In this document: in pieces, positions 1-9,412 of the stretch
How the letters are laid out: the number at the start of each line of letters is the position of its first letter
Position numbering within the stretch: position 1 is the first letter of the stretch
DNA from: Chara braunii
Taxonomy: Eukaryota > Streptophyta > Charophyceae > Charales > Characeae
DNA: 41,261 nt
Assembly: GCA_003427395.1 (NCBI GenBank)
Contig: BFEA01001073.1
Coordinates: 117,934-159,194, forward strand
Direction of reading: 5' to 3'
Notes under the pieces: model-generated
What the model was told of the DNA's origin: nothing
The model's input: the letters and a program-made list of their open reading frames with translations, nothing else
Databases searched by the model: none
Made by a program: the position numbers and the translations under genes

Positions 1-65
<65 letters not shown>
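1..65. repeat. (CT)n then (GT)n microsatellite
   Basis: Seven CT units run directly into about 26 GT units at the window edge. It is a compound dinucleotide repeat. The Cys/Val ORF that reads through it is an artefact. Confidence 0.97.
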
Positions 66-67
<2 letters not shown>

Positions 68-111
68 TGTCACACAGTCGCCGACGTTTGCGACCCCGCA
101 CACACCCGCGG

Positions 112-177
112 ACGTAAGCACACCGACGTGTGCAGGACCTCTCCCCTCTGCTGCCACGTAAGCACACCTACGTGTGC
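112..177. repeat. Duplicated ACGT-centred near-palindrome
   Basis: A 22-bp motif containing CACACCGACGTGTG occurs at 112-133 and again, with one change (CACACCTACGTGTG), at 156-177. Each copy is a near-palindrome around ACGT. ACGT cores are bZIP-type binding sites in plants, but no gene is attached here, so a regulatory role is only a guess. Confidence 0.6.
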
Positions 178-333
178 CTGTCAAAGCGCTCCTCAGCGCT
201 CGATGTCCGACCGAACACCGTAGTCGCTCTGCCTTTCTCCCGACGCCACACTGACAGGGGACGCAGAGCCAGAATGGACAAACCGAAACCTCGTCGTCGG
301 GAAGTTCCAGCTCCCAAGCTAACGCACCAGCGG

Positions 334-390
334 CCGTGTTACGTCGCCAGCGAGAACAGGCACGGAGGGGCTGTCCGTGTTACGTCGCCA
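334..390. repeat. Direct repeat of CCGTGTTACGTCGCCA
   Basis: The 16-mer CCGTGTTACGTCGCCA is present at 334-349 and 375-390, a 41-bp period. It is a local tandem duplication in GC-rich DNA with no coding support. Confidence 0.7.
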
Positions 391-415
391 ACGACTGTAC
401 ACTCAGAACTGGATT

Positions 416-603
416 GACACGCCCGGTTCCCTTTACACCCTCCGGGCGCGTCTAGCCGAACCTGCAGGGATTTCCCAAGTCCGATTTCCGAGCCAACTCG
501 AGCTACCGGGTTCGAGGGTTCGATGACACGCCCGGTCGTTCGCCTGTCCCCTGCCGAATCTGCGGGGATTTCTCGTGCCCGGTTTCCGAGTCTACTCCAG
601 CCT
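416..603. repeat. ~109-bp diverged tandem duplication
   Basis: Two units start GACACGCCCGGT at 416 and 525. Both continue with GCCGAA, a CTGC(A/G)GGGATTTC segment and (A/G)TTTCCGAG. They are diverged copies of one unit. I see no gene in it. Confidence 0.65.
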
Positions 604-695
604 CCAGGTAGGCTTTTTTTTTTACTCCAGGTAGGGCATAGATGTTGGGGGGGAGGGAAAAAGAGAGTGAACAAAAAAAAAAAAAAAAAAGGTTT

Positions 696-835
696 GGGAT
701 AGGTAATGAAAAGTCTGCATGCCAGAATCGCACAAGGAAATTGCGGTTCGAGTCCCACCTGAACACCCTTGGGTGTGAGAAAGAGAGAGATGGGATAGGC
801 GATGAAAAGGCTGCATGTCGGAAGTACTACCCTCT
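696..835. repeat. Duplicated tRNA-like SINE fragment
   Basis: The 26-bp segment at 696-721 (GGGATAGGTAATGAAAAG then TCTGCATG) recurs at 792-817 with three changes. Between them, 745-756 reads GGTTCGAGTCCC, an excellent pol III B box (tRNA T-arm). The sequence around 835-880, read on the minus strand, resembles 1720-1780 including the GTTCGGGGGAAGA block. This suggests a dispersed tRNA-derived SINE family; no complete tRNA fold is seen. Confidence 0.5.
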
Positions 836-868
836 TCCCCCGAACATAAGGCATATAAGTTGTAAACG

Positions 869-916
869 AATACAACGCATACCATGCGTTGTATTGGCTT
901 ACAACGCATATGCGTT
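869..916. repeat. Perfect 12-bp hairpin plus 14-bp palindrome
   Basis: AATACAACGCAT (869-880) is the exact reverse complement of ATGCGTTGTATT (884-895), with the 3-nt loop ACC. Immediately after, AACGCATATGCGTT (903-916) is a perfect 14-bp palindrome. The same palindrome recurs at 1633-1646 and a variant at 1723-1736. Confidence 0.85.
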
Positions 917-1090
917 ATGTTTGAGTGAACGAGACCAACTTTGTCTGCACAAGGGGGTCGGGTCCAGGCTGAGTAGGCTCAGTTCCGGACCACGGCTGAG
1001 GGCCTCAAAGCCAAAAAGGTAAAAGTAAAGTAGCGATGTACCTTTCCATGTTCTGGGTTGAGTTCCATTCCTTTCCCCTACTTGGGTCAT

Positions 1091-1148
1091 TCCTCCACTC
1101 CTCAGCAAATGTGCAAAATGTGAATGAATCTTCCACTAGATCGTGGAC
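1091..1148 (+). repeat. Partial copy of short TIR element
   Basis: TCCACTCCTCAGCAAATGTG, then CAAAATGTGAATGAATCTTCC, then ACTAGATCGTGGAC matches the left half of the short element best seen at 38391-38514 and 28947-29053. The right terminal repeat is not recognisable here. Confidence 0.5.
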
Positions 1149-1238
1149 AAATACAACCCCCCTTTTCTTTTTTGTCTCGGTGACCACGGTAGTGTAGCGG
1201 GACCTTGGTGAGTGGCTTTCTTATTTTTCCACTTTCTT

Positions 1239-1289
1239 GGCCGCGCCACTTTCTTGGTCGTGCCACATTCTTGGTTGTCAGAAGCGCCT
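1239..1289. repeat. 17-bp tandem repeat, three copies
   Basis: CCACTTTCTTGGCCGCG, CCACTTTCTTGGTCGTG and CCACATTCTTGGTTGTC follow one another without spacing. Copies differ mostly by C/T changes. Confidence 0.9.
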
Positions 1290-1300
1290 TCGTGCACGGG

Positions 1301-1301
<1 letters not shown>

Positions 1302-1360
<59 letters not shown>
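1302..1360. repeat. (GA)n microsatellite
   Basis: About 29 uninterrupted GA units follow a short G run. The Arg/Glu and Ser/Leu ORFs across it are simple-repeat artefacts. Confidence 0.97.
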
Positions 1361-1363
<3 letters not shown>

Positions 1364-1460
1364 GTGGCACATGTCAATGACCTGGAGGGCAGATTCTTGC
1401 CTGAAGAAGAGCATAGGGGGCACAAAGAGAAAGAGAGAGAAATAAAAAACGGGCCTTTTC

Positions 1461-1538
1461 CGTTCACCGGGGCAAGAACGGAGCAAATGTTGACCCCGAA
1501 GCCCGTTCATCGGGGCAAGAATGGAGCAAATGTTGACC
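1461..1538. repeat. 43-bp tandem duplication
   Basis: CGTTCA(C/T)CGGGGCAAGAA then (C/T)GGAGCAAATGTTGACC occurs at 1461-1495 and 1504-1538. The two copies differ at two positions. Confidence 0.85.
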
Positions 1539-1603
1539 GTCAGGGGGAAAAAAGAAAAAAGGTTATATTCGAATAGAACAATTTTCTCATCGTGAAATTC
1601 AAA

Positions 1604-1800
1604 TATAACTCATATGCGTATTATTCGAATAGAACGCATATGCGTTATATTCGAAGTGTCCTTGTATTCGAAGAAAAGGGTCTAACTTTCCGAAAAACGT
1701 TTTTTTTGAAAAACTTGAATACAACACATATGTGTTATGTTCGGGGGAAGACGGTAGGAACGTGCAGGGTTCAAGTCCCACCGATAATGATTCCTGGGTA
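1604..1800. repeat. Palindromic CATATG motifs with a tRNA-like B box
   Basis: AACGCATATGCGTT (1633-1646) and AACACATATGTGTT (1723-1736) are perfect palindromes, each followed by TTATATTCG or TTATGTTCG. Next comes GTTCGGGGGAAGACGGTAGG and, at 1767-1782, GGGTTCAAGTCCCACC, a strong pol III B-box/T-arm sequence. The palindromes and the B box look like parts of one dispersed SINE-like family, also seen inverted around 790-880. Confidence 0.5.
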
Positions 1801-2093
1801 GATATATATAAGCTGGTGAAACATGAGAGATTGGCTAGGCGAGCATGGTCATCCATTGCAATCTTATGTACGAAAGGTTGGACCTGCGAGGGTGGGCTAC
1901 CATCCTCTTTGGACATACCTTGAAATTCACCTGTTCATAATGAATACTGGAGAGTAGGTCACACACCCACATGTTGCGGACCTAGGGTTATGGGTCTAAC
2001 TATGGTCTTTGGTTGAAGTAATACATATGTGTTGAATTACCAAAAATCAAACCACCAGAACCTTTTCCAGCCAAGTTGCCGAAACGCGTCGGT
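1801..2093. other. No recognisable feature
   Basis: Mixed-composition DNA with short ORFs that resemble nothing I know. A further CATATGTGTTGAATTACC piece of the palindromic motif family sits near 2025-2042. Confidence 0.4.
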
Positions 2094-2385
2094 TAACATG
2101 GAGGCCGCACTTGGCCTCCGGCGGCGGCCAGATGCACCGCCAAAACTCCAAGTACAGGGTCTGCGACTCATAGTTGGGAAAGGTATAGGCAGCTTAACAC
2201 GGAGTGCAGGGTCAGATGCGCCAGTTAACACGGGGTGCAGGGCTTGGCAGCTTAACACGGAGTGCAGGGCCAGATGCGTCGGTTAAGACTGCGTGCAGGG
2301 CCAGATGCCCCAATTAACACGACGTGCAGGATTAGATGCACCAATTAAAATAGAGGTTGCACTCAGCCTCCGACAGTGGCCACAT
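2094..2385. repeat. 31-bp tandem array with diverged flanking arms
   Basis: Units of the form TTAACACGGAGTGCAGGGCC then AGATGCGCCAG start at 2194, 2225, 2252, 2283, 2314 and 2345. The period is 31 bp except one 27-bp unit. The array is bracketed by two diverged copies of a GC-rich segment, one near 2094 (TTAACATGGAGGCCGCACTT) and one at 2345 (TTAAAATAGAGGTTGCACTC). The array probably grew from the start of that segment. It is non-coding. Confidence 0.85.
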
Positions 2386-3499
2386 GACATTGGGCCATAT
2401 TAAAAAAAAAAAAAAAAAAAGTACAGAAACGAATGTCAGGAATTATGAGGGGCACATGCCATGTGCTGATTTGTGAATTGGTAGCAAGCATAAGAGACAC
2501 AGTTCTGATTATTCTTTAATTCATTTTTTTGAAGTTTCCCTCCATATTCCCAGAAAGGGGGGGGGGGGGGGGGGGGGGGGGGGGAGTTTCTCTCTTGGTT
2601 TGATTATGGATTTAACTTCAAGTTTCATCATCATGCCTGTTTTCTCTTTGGTTGCACGAAAATCATGAAATTCATAACTTTGTCATTAGACTCGTGGTCC
2701 CCCATTCCAACCTTGTTCTCAAATTTCACCTTTTAACTTCACATATATATACTATTTTTTTGTCTCCTCTAGTCTTACACCAGGCGAGTCCTTCAGATAA
2801 GTCAAGTCACCAATTTTGTTGGGGTTAACTCATCTCAGCAATGTGATGAATGTTGGAACCATACCTCGTCATCGAACCACCGATACTTTTGAGTTTTTTT
2901 TGTTTTGGAAACATTACTATATAACATTTAGTGAATCACTATTGGTGCACCCTGTTTGTTTGAAATGAATGGTGCTACCAATTGTTTTATTCAATAGCAC
3001 AGTAGTATTTGGCTCATACATCTGTCGCGAGATTTACCAGCGACATTTAGGCTTCGGGTTATCGGGCCACATTAGTCGGAGGCCACAACCAAAACGAAAA
3101 TAAAAAAGTGCGGTGGTTGTTCATTTAACTTGGCGCACAAAGAGCTCGGAGGCTCGACTTCGATAGTTAGGGCAAGTATTGCTGGTTTGATTGAATTGAT
3201 CAATTTTTATTCTCAAGTTTATATGACTGACATAGTTGCATTTTAAATATGATATTAAATATTTCACCTTTGTCGCCCTTCGAGTGAGGAAAAAAATTGA
3301 TGGAGGGTGAAATACATTTTCATAGTGAATACTCTTACAATGTTATCTGACCTATGTAATTGGAACACTAATAACATAATATACCTATGACTCGGAGTTC
3401 GAAAAGACTATGAATTTGATGAATTATAGCTATATATAAAAAAATGTTCAATCTTATTACCAATATACAATAATACGAGGTCGGGGACCTCACAATTCA
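2386..3499. other. AT-rich intergenic DNA with a G28 run
   Basis: No gene, RNA or known repeat is visible. Notable only are an A run at 2402-2420 and an uninterrupted run of 28 G at 2557-2584. The G run could form a G-quadruplex and is also a likely assembly-length error. Confidence 0.5.
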
Positions 3500-3507
3500 A
3501 CCCGGAG

Positions 3508-3831
3508 CTGCATAGCATGGCGAACGTGTTTGCGCCCCTTCACGTTCGCGAGTTCGCGTTAACAGCTCGCGAACATGTTGAGGCAAACATATTTGTTTTC
3601 ACTAAAAAAAATAATAATAAAAAAATATATATTTTTATTTTCAACTCATGATTCGCTATGAATTTAAACATGATTCAAAGGTAAAAGTTTTATGTATTAT
3701 TATTTTACATAGCATTTTTTTTTTTTTTTAATTATGAGATTTTGTTTTTTTTAATTTTTTTATGTTCGGGCTCGGAGGGTTTTGGCCGCTAGTTCGCGTT
3801 CACCTCCGAACGCGAACACGGTGCTACGTAG
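3508..3831. mobile_element. MITE family 1, copy 1 (8-bp TSD, hAT-like)
   Basis: A 324-bp AT-rich element bounded by an exact 8-bp direct repeat ACCCGGAG (3500-3507 and 3832-3839). The left end reads CTGCATAGCATGGCGAACGT; the right end, reverse-complemented, reads CTACGTAGCACCGTGTTCGC. They share a CTNNGTAGCA..GTGTT(T/C)GCG inverted terminus. Just inside the right end is a hairpin, GTTCGCGTTCA / CGAACGCGAAC, with a 4-nt loop, and the left end also has self-complementary GTTCGCGAAC-type motifs. It has no coding capacity. An 8-bp TSD is typical of hAT elements, although the terminal CT is not the classic hAT CA. A second copy lies at 12384-13107. Confidence 0.85.
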
Positions 3832-3839
3832 ACCCGGAG

Positions 3840-5199
3840 TTATCATGACAGCATCAACCATTTTAGCTTATTTGGCAAAGACCAAGTCGTAAGATGAACA
3901 ACTCAGCAACAAAATTATATTTTTGCTCTTATTGTTTTACTTCTACTACCCTACCACCCTGCTACTGTGAATTACTACACTATACTAGACTACTACACTA
4001 TACTAGACCTATGCTGCTACTATACACAAGCCTAATCATCCAGCCTGCCACCGGTCTCAATCAACCAGTTGGACTCGGTAACTTTCAATTTTTAGTCTCA
4101 TTGACATTCTCCACCATTCTCCCCTAACCGACTTTCTGCGTTCCGAATCACAAATTGAGATACCCTGGTTCAAAAACAAATTTCATAAGGCCAAAGCCCC
4201 TCACAAACCGAAACATAACCCAAACTAACTACCTAATTTCTTACTTTGAAACCTTTGCAGTCCCTGCAATCTTACTACTAACTATCCTTCACCCCCCCTC
4301 ACCTCGAGAACACTAGCTTACCATCATACGTCGTCCGAATTACAACTGTGTTTCGGGCTCATGTGGACCTGAACCAACTGAGACCCTATCTACTCTTGCC
4401 CAGTTTGACTTCGCGCTCCCAATCCGTTCATACCTCGTTAGATAATAATTTTTTTAACAGTCTTTATACCTGGGTCTTTGACATTCCTTTGCCTTTGAAG
4501 CTCAATTCATTGCAGTCGGCCTAGATCACCCACATCAGTACCGCTCTGCAGACTTGGGTAACATAGCCCCACCCCTTATTCTTCGTCAGCTCGTTCGATA
4601 GAAGAAATCCCAACTGAACCCATCCTTCATCAACTAAGTCATCCCTCATTGACCACCTCTTCCAGTGCGTAAACCATCAATCCCATCATTTTATGGATTT
4701 CAGGCAAGCCCACAATAGATGGTGTTGTGTCTCGAAGATCCAACAAGAGCGATTAATAACAACTTTTTTAACTCCTCCAGACATTTGGTTTCAATTTTTG
4801 TGTGTTTGTCTATTTATGGTGTGATAGAATTAGTTTTATTTTTTGCTTTTATGTGGCAAATTTTTCAAGACTAAATAGTTGATAGATCTAATATGGAGAC
4901 TTGAAGGATATGTTTCTTGCACGGACATCCCCTTGCTTCTTAACCATCTTGCAACTATAATTGCTTGGTGCGATTGTCGTCAAAGCAGCAATACCAACTT
5001 TCGTGAGGGGAGCATCATGAGTGAAAACCACAACTTCTACAGACCTTCCTAGTTAGGCGGGAGTAAATGAGGAAAAAAAAATCCCACTTTGAAATTAGTA
5101 TGAAAGAAATATCCTGCTCTTTTTGGCGTTGCCGTTGTTGCAAAATGACCCTCTGATTGCTTATATCTCCCACGGTTCCCTCCCCAACAGTCCATCCTC
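3840..5199. other. Intergenic DNA, no gene seen
   Basis: Stop-rich in all frames. The only structure found is an exact 18-bp tandem duplication TACTACACTATACTAGAC at 3973-3990 and 3991-4008. A 77-residue ORF at 3894-4127 lies over it and has no recognisable domain. Confidence 0.5.
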
Positions 5200-5749
5200 A
5201 GTTTGTCTGATTAATGCAGAGTTTTGAGTGCGAGGTACCGACTGCAACGAAGCTCCATTTTGGGACCTCCTAATTATCTTTTGATTTTTTTTCCTTGACT
5301 CGGATCTCTAGCAGGTTGCTCACCTCATAGTGGCTTCTTGAGCCTATCGCCTTTAGCCCTGTAAGGTTAGGGTCTTCCATAATGAAGACCGATAGAGTAC
5401 ATTTGTCGAGAACAGATTCAACCCAGCTTTCCAGTCTAAAGGATTTTTCCATATCGTTCTCAGGCCAACTGTTCTCTTACCAGTTGTACCAAGTCCCTAC
5501 AGAGGGGACCGACTCCAAACTCAGTAGAGTACGTCATTCTTCTAGAATAACTCCGGTGATATCTGTCATCATATCTTCTACCGTAGGGAGCATTGCCAGG
5601 TGACTTTAACCTCCTCTCCTATCATTCAGTAACCTTCCAACTCGTTCCACATGTCACCCACATTTGACAACCCCCCGTGTATCCATCGTGTTCCGTACAA
5701 TCTTTAACAAGCTGAAGTAGAGAATCATCGACCTTCAACATCTCAAACA

Positions 5750-7260
5750 TCAGATTATCGAACCAACGTTGTTTAAATCCTGACCACTCTCTCTTGTAAG
5801 ATTACTTATTGCGATTCGCTTGCTTATTATATTACTAACTGCCCCCCCCAGATACCACTCCGCTTCCCCCTCTTGTACCCTCTTCATACCCCACTTCACA
5901 CAGAGATGGTAGTTAGCTAGTAAAAAATAAATAGATTTATTCCAGTTAACTGCAACCTCTAATAGATCTGCATATCTCGTGAGACATACCTTAAGGGTTT
6001 TTAAAGAGGTTGTAGAGTTAGCCAACAACGCTAGAAGATCATCCACTAGCGCCTTGATCCGACATTCCTCTCCTCTCCGAAGTTTCAAGCCTTTTCAACA
6101 GCGGGTGAGACCGAATACTGTTCAACAATACTTATAACTGCAACAGAATGGAAGCGGTGTCAAGGGACGATCTTGGCAGAGTAACCGAGTAAGGCTAAAC
6201 TCGTTTGAGTGAAAGTCATTAACTTGGATTACAGTCGTTTAAAAAAACTATAGAATCTTCACTCACCCACAAAAGTGTATCCAAAGTTCATTGCTTTTAG
6301 CGTAATCAGGACCAACGACCAATTTACTCAGTCGTACAACAGAAAAATTTCCACGAGAAATGAAAGTTGAAAACACATTCCATAAAAAAAAAAATCCTTC
6401 ATATTTATAAATTATCATTCCAATGTTCGTCCAATCATAGAATTTTCAGTTTTATTTGATAAGTTCCCGTCTAAATATGAGTTTTCCCTTCCAACTACAT
6501 CTATTTGTTCAAGATCGAATGAAAGTCTGGACGAGTTTATAAAATGTTTTAATTAAATTTTTATTCTACTACAACAAATATCTTCTAATTTGAATTGTAT
6601 TAACCTATTTATGATTGAAAATCCTTACTTAGAATGACAGTCCAATTAAAATATTTCATGAACTCATCCAGACTTCCATTCCATCTCTAACATGCAGTCC
6701 AAATAAGTAGGGATACCCTATTCTTGGAATGAAAGTTTGCAATTAAGATGAAAAATTTTAAAATTTGAATGACATTTTTTAAGATGGAATGAAAATTTGA
6801 AATTTATATTGTAATTTTACTGAATGATTATTTAATTTTAGGAATTTTTTTCGTTGTACGTATTTTTCAGGTCGAGCATCAGGATAGTTACATTCAGGTT
6901 GTGTTTACCAATATACTTCAGCGACTCAATTGTTGTTGTTAAATTCTCAAAGATCGATTAATCCCTTACAAACCCTCCCTGGTCTAACCCAAAAGACTAG
7001 GAAGCCACTTGGCAAGCCTGTTAGCCAGTGTTTTGACCAACAACTTGTAGGATAAATTTAGGAGGGAGAAGGGACGCCAGTTCCGGATCTCTCTACTGTC
7101 TCGTTTTTTATAAAGAAGAGTAATTACGCCCCTGATCATACCTCCAATACTTCATTATACAATCTCATCAAGTTTTTGAGAAGCACCTCTTAACATACCT
7201 TATATACCTTCAGGGTAGTCTATCGTCCCCAAGAGTCTTACCTCTAGTCACCTCCTAATC
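5750..7260 (-). pseudogene. Decayed LINE reverse transcriptase (LINE-C), split by a MITE
   Basis: Read on the minus strand, 7140-6950 encodes GVITLLYKK then REIRNWRPFSLLNLSYKLL, the fingers region of a plant LINE RT. It matches the same region of LINE-B further along (GMISLMYTKGDKKEIRNWRP). Sequence near 6870 gives an LMLDL motif before the split. After the 6337-6859 MITE the frame resumes near 6330, and 6088-5750 encodes a VDDLLALL stretch (degenerate xADD box) followed by VNWNKSIYFL, aligned with INWDKSIYFL of LINE-B. Many stops and indels make it non-functional. The endonuclease and C-terminal parts are not recognisable; DNA from 5200 to 5750 is probably its decayed continuation. Confidence 0.75.
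6337..6859 (-). mobile_element. AT-rich MITE family 2, copy 1, inserted in LINE-C
   Basis: A 523-bp AT-rich element with ends CAACAGAAAAATTTCC and, reverse-complemented, CAACGAAAAAAATTCC. It is flanked by GTA on both sides (6334-6336 and 6860-6862), a possible 3-bp target duplication. It interrupts the LINE-C RT frame, and removing it rejoins the coding sequence. Two more copies, in the opposite orientation, lie at about 15384-15916 and 26140-26608. It has no ORF, so it must depend on an unrelated transposase. A 3-bp TSD would suit PIF/Harbinger, but the sequence is not the usual TWA. Confidence 0.8.
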
Positions 7261-8000
7261 TAATGAAGTCAATATGCCTTCTTTATTTTAACCTAACTTA
7301 TAATTGATTTACAAAAAACAATTAACTTTTAATGTGAAAAAATATCATAGAACGTTGTGATATAGACAATTTATGTTTTTCATAACGAAGATTCGTTTTT
7401 CAAATTTGTAGTATCTTTTATAAAAAAGTACAGTTATCTAAATTGAACCGCAATGTCTTTCGAACGTATCGGTTCCGCAGGAGGACCCTTCCGGCCGCAT
7501 CACGCAGGATTTTGTAAAACTCGTCGTGAAGAGTATTTGCCGCTTCGGTCGAGTGCGCCAGTCGTACCTCCTATGAGCCCCTACGACAGGATAGGGTCAC
7601 GCAAGACACAACTTACCTCCACCCGCGGGAGTTGTCACCATTCATTGGGTGGGTGTATCCCCGCCGACTACTGAATCACGTGCGAAGGTTTTTCGTATGC
7701 AATCGCAGAGGTGGTCTGACCGAGGGCGTTTCTCATTTCTTGTAGCATTGGGGGTACACGCGGTTAACGCCCGAATCGGACTCGCGTGTGAATTGAGGCC
7801 CGAGGCGCGGATCTCTTGAACGTGATCCTAAGTCGGTCGACTAGAACGGCTAGTCTAACCACGTACTGATTTCCCAATAAAGATTCACGTATGGGTGAAA
7901 ATCACACCTAGTCCATTTTTTTGCTCGACCCGTAACTATTCTTGCTTTTGGGCGTGTAGGCGCCGCATGCGAGACTTCGCATAGATGGTCGTCACGACAC

Positions 8001-8026
8001 GAGTTTTTGTAGCCCTGCAAAAACTC
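8001..8026. other. Perfect 9-bp hairpin
   Basis: GAGTTTTTG (8001-8009) and CAAAAACTC (8018-8026) are exact reverse complements with an 8-nt loop. No gene is attached, so a terminator role is not supported. Confidence 0.6.
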
Positions 8027-8123
8027 ATGTGATGTTGCGTTGATGAGATACTATGTAGTGCCCATAATCATGCGATCCCCTCTTAAACATGGGCTTGCAT
8101 TCGACGCTTAGGTGTTGGTTGAT

Positions 8124-8157
8124 GCGCGCGCTAAATGGTTAGTCATTTAGCGAGCGC
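8124..8157. other. GC-capped hairpin
   Basis: CGCTAAATG (8129-8137) pairs exactly with CATTTAGCG (8144-8152) around a 6-nt loop. After one mismatch four more G-C pairs extend the stem. It lies in otherwise featureless DNA. Confidence 0.65.
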
Positions 8158-9344
8158 AGAAGCAGATTGAGCACCCTGCCATCTTTTGCACATTGTTGTG
8201 CCCCAATGCGGGGTACAATAAGATGACACCGAGGGCAGAAGGGAACTCGGAGTATGGTGAGTTATTTGGCGCACCAACAACAACACGCTAACCCTTATAC
8301 CCGTGATCATATCGTTCCACCAAGATAACTTTTAAACAAGGAAAATCAAATTACCATGCGTGTGTGAACGTATAAATATTCATAAGCCTTGGCCTAGGCA
8401 AAACACGTACGAGCGCTGACTAAAACGGTCGTACACAAGACAAAAAGTCAAGTTGCGTGTCGTTCATTTGCGAGTGTTCCGACCCATAACTTATTTCGCG
8501 CGAGACTTCTAGTGTAGTCCTCGCGTGGAAATGCTTAAGAATGACTTGCATGGGAGAGAAATCATAATATTCAGACATGTAAACTCTCGCATCGATGGTT
8601 ATGGCAACGCTTTATGCTATCGAGCGCATCGGCTCCCCCCTTTTTCGTAAAAGGAAAGAGCCCTCCCGACCATGTCAAGCAGGAGTTAAAAAAAAAAAAA
8701 AAAAAAAGACAACTTGGAGACAACGCAAAATAACCCCGAGAACCACCGAAGCAGGCGCTGTCACGTTGTCCCTATATCTGGCACAGGGTGAGTGTCAAAT
8801 TCAGGCGCCCATCCGATTGCTGCTTGTTTTCGAAATGGAAGGACGTAGTCAGTTCACATAGTCGAACTAGAGTCACACTCAATAGGACCTTCTCCCTCTT
8901 TACTTGCATGCCTGAACCTGACTTAATCCAAGCACCAGGTTCGGACACCTTTCTAATAGTTGCTGCCTGTTCAAAAACGAACGGCACAACTTCGTAGACA
9001 CGTAGCAAAGAGAGGGAAAAAAAATAAAATAAAATTTAGAATAAAGTAAAAAAAAAATCCAAATGGTTACCCGTTTCTTTTTCTCACATTGCAACGCGTT
9101 CATCGAAGCAAACAGGTGTAGACCATAGCAAATATCAACAAAAAATGGCGTGAGGGGGGATCTAAAAAAAAAAAAAAAAAAAAAAAAAACTCACCTGCTA
9201 GGCAATCCGACAAACACGTACCCGCAGAGGATTTGCGTTTCCCTTGCCCTCTTTTTTGCCTGCCCGCTGATCGGTACCAAATCGTAGTTTTTTTTTTTTT
9301 TTCCCCTTTTTTTCCGAATGGGCACATCATATTACGTGGCTTTT

Positions 9345-9412
9345 CAGCCACAAGTTCTGAAACACAGACCCGAGTTCGAATCCATATGGATTCGTAAAAA
9401 AAAATAAAACAA
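9345..9412 (+). repeat. tRNA-like SINE fragment with A-rich tail
   Basis: GAGTTCGAATCC at 9372-9383 is a near-perfect pol III B box. It is followed within 20 bp by an A-rich stretch (AAAAAAAAATAAAACAAAAAA), as in a short retroposed tRNA-derived SINE. The 5' A-box half is not convincing. Confidence 0.4.

Larger units (their letters stand above)
7261..9340. other. Intergenic DNA, no gene recognised
   Basis: No coding sequence or known element is supported. Two segments look distantly alike: 7452-7510 (GAACGTATCGGTTCCGCAGG) and 8615-8685 (GAGCGCATCGGCTCCCCCC), each ending near an A/GCAGGA motif. They may be remnants of one repeat. Poly-A runs at 8690-8707 and 9164-9189 may mark old retroposon tails. 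Confidence 0.4.

Noticed and set aside
5270-5452. 60-residue minus ORF with MEDPNLTGL, reminiscent of the LINE endonuclease GDFN box
   Set aside because: It lies downstream of the LINE-C RT, the wrong order for an endonuclease, and no other EN motif accompanies it.
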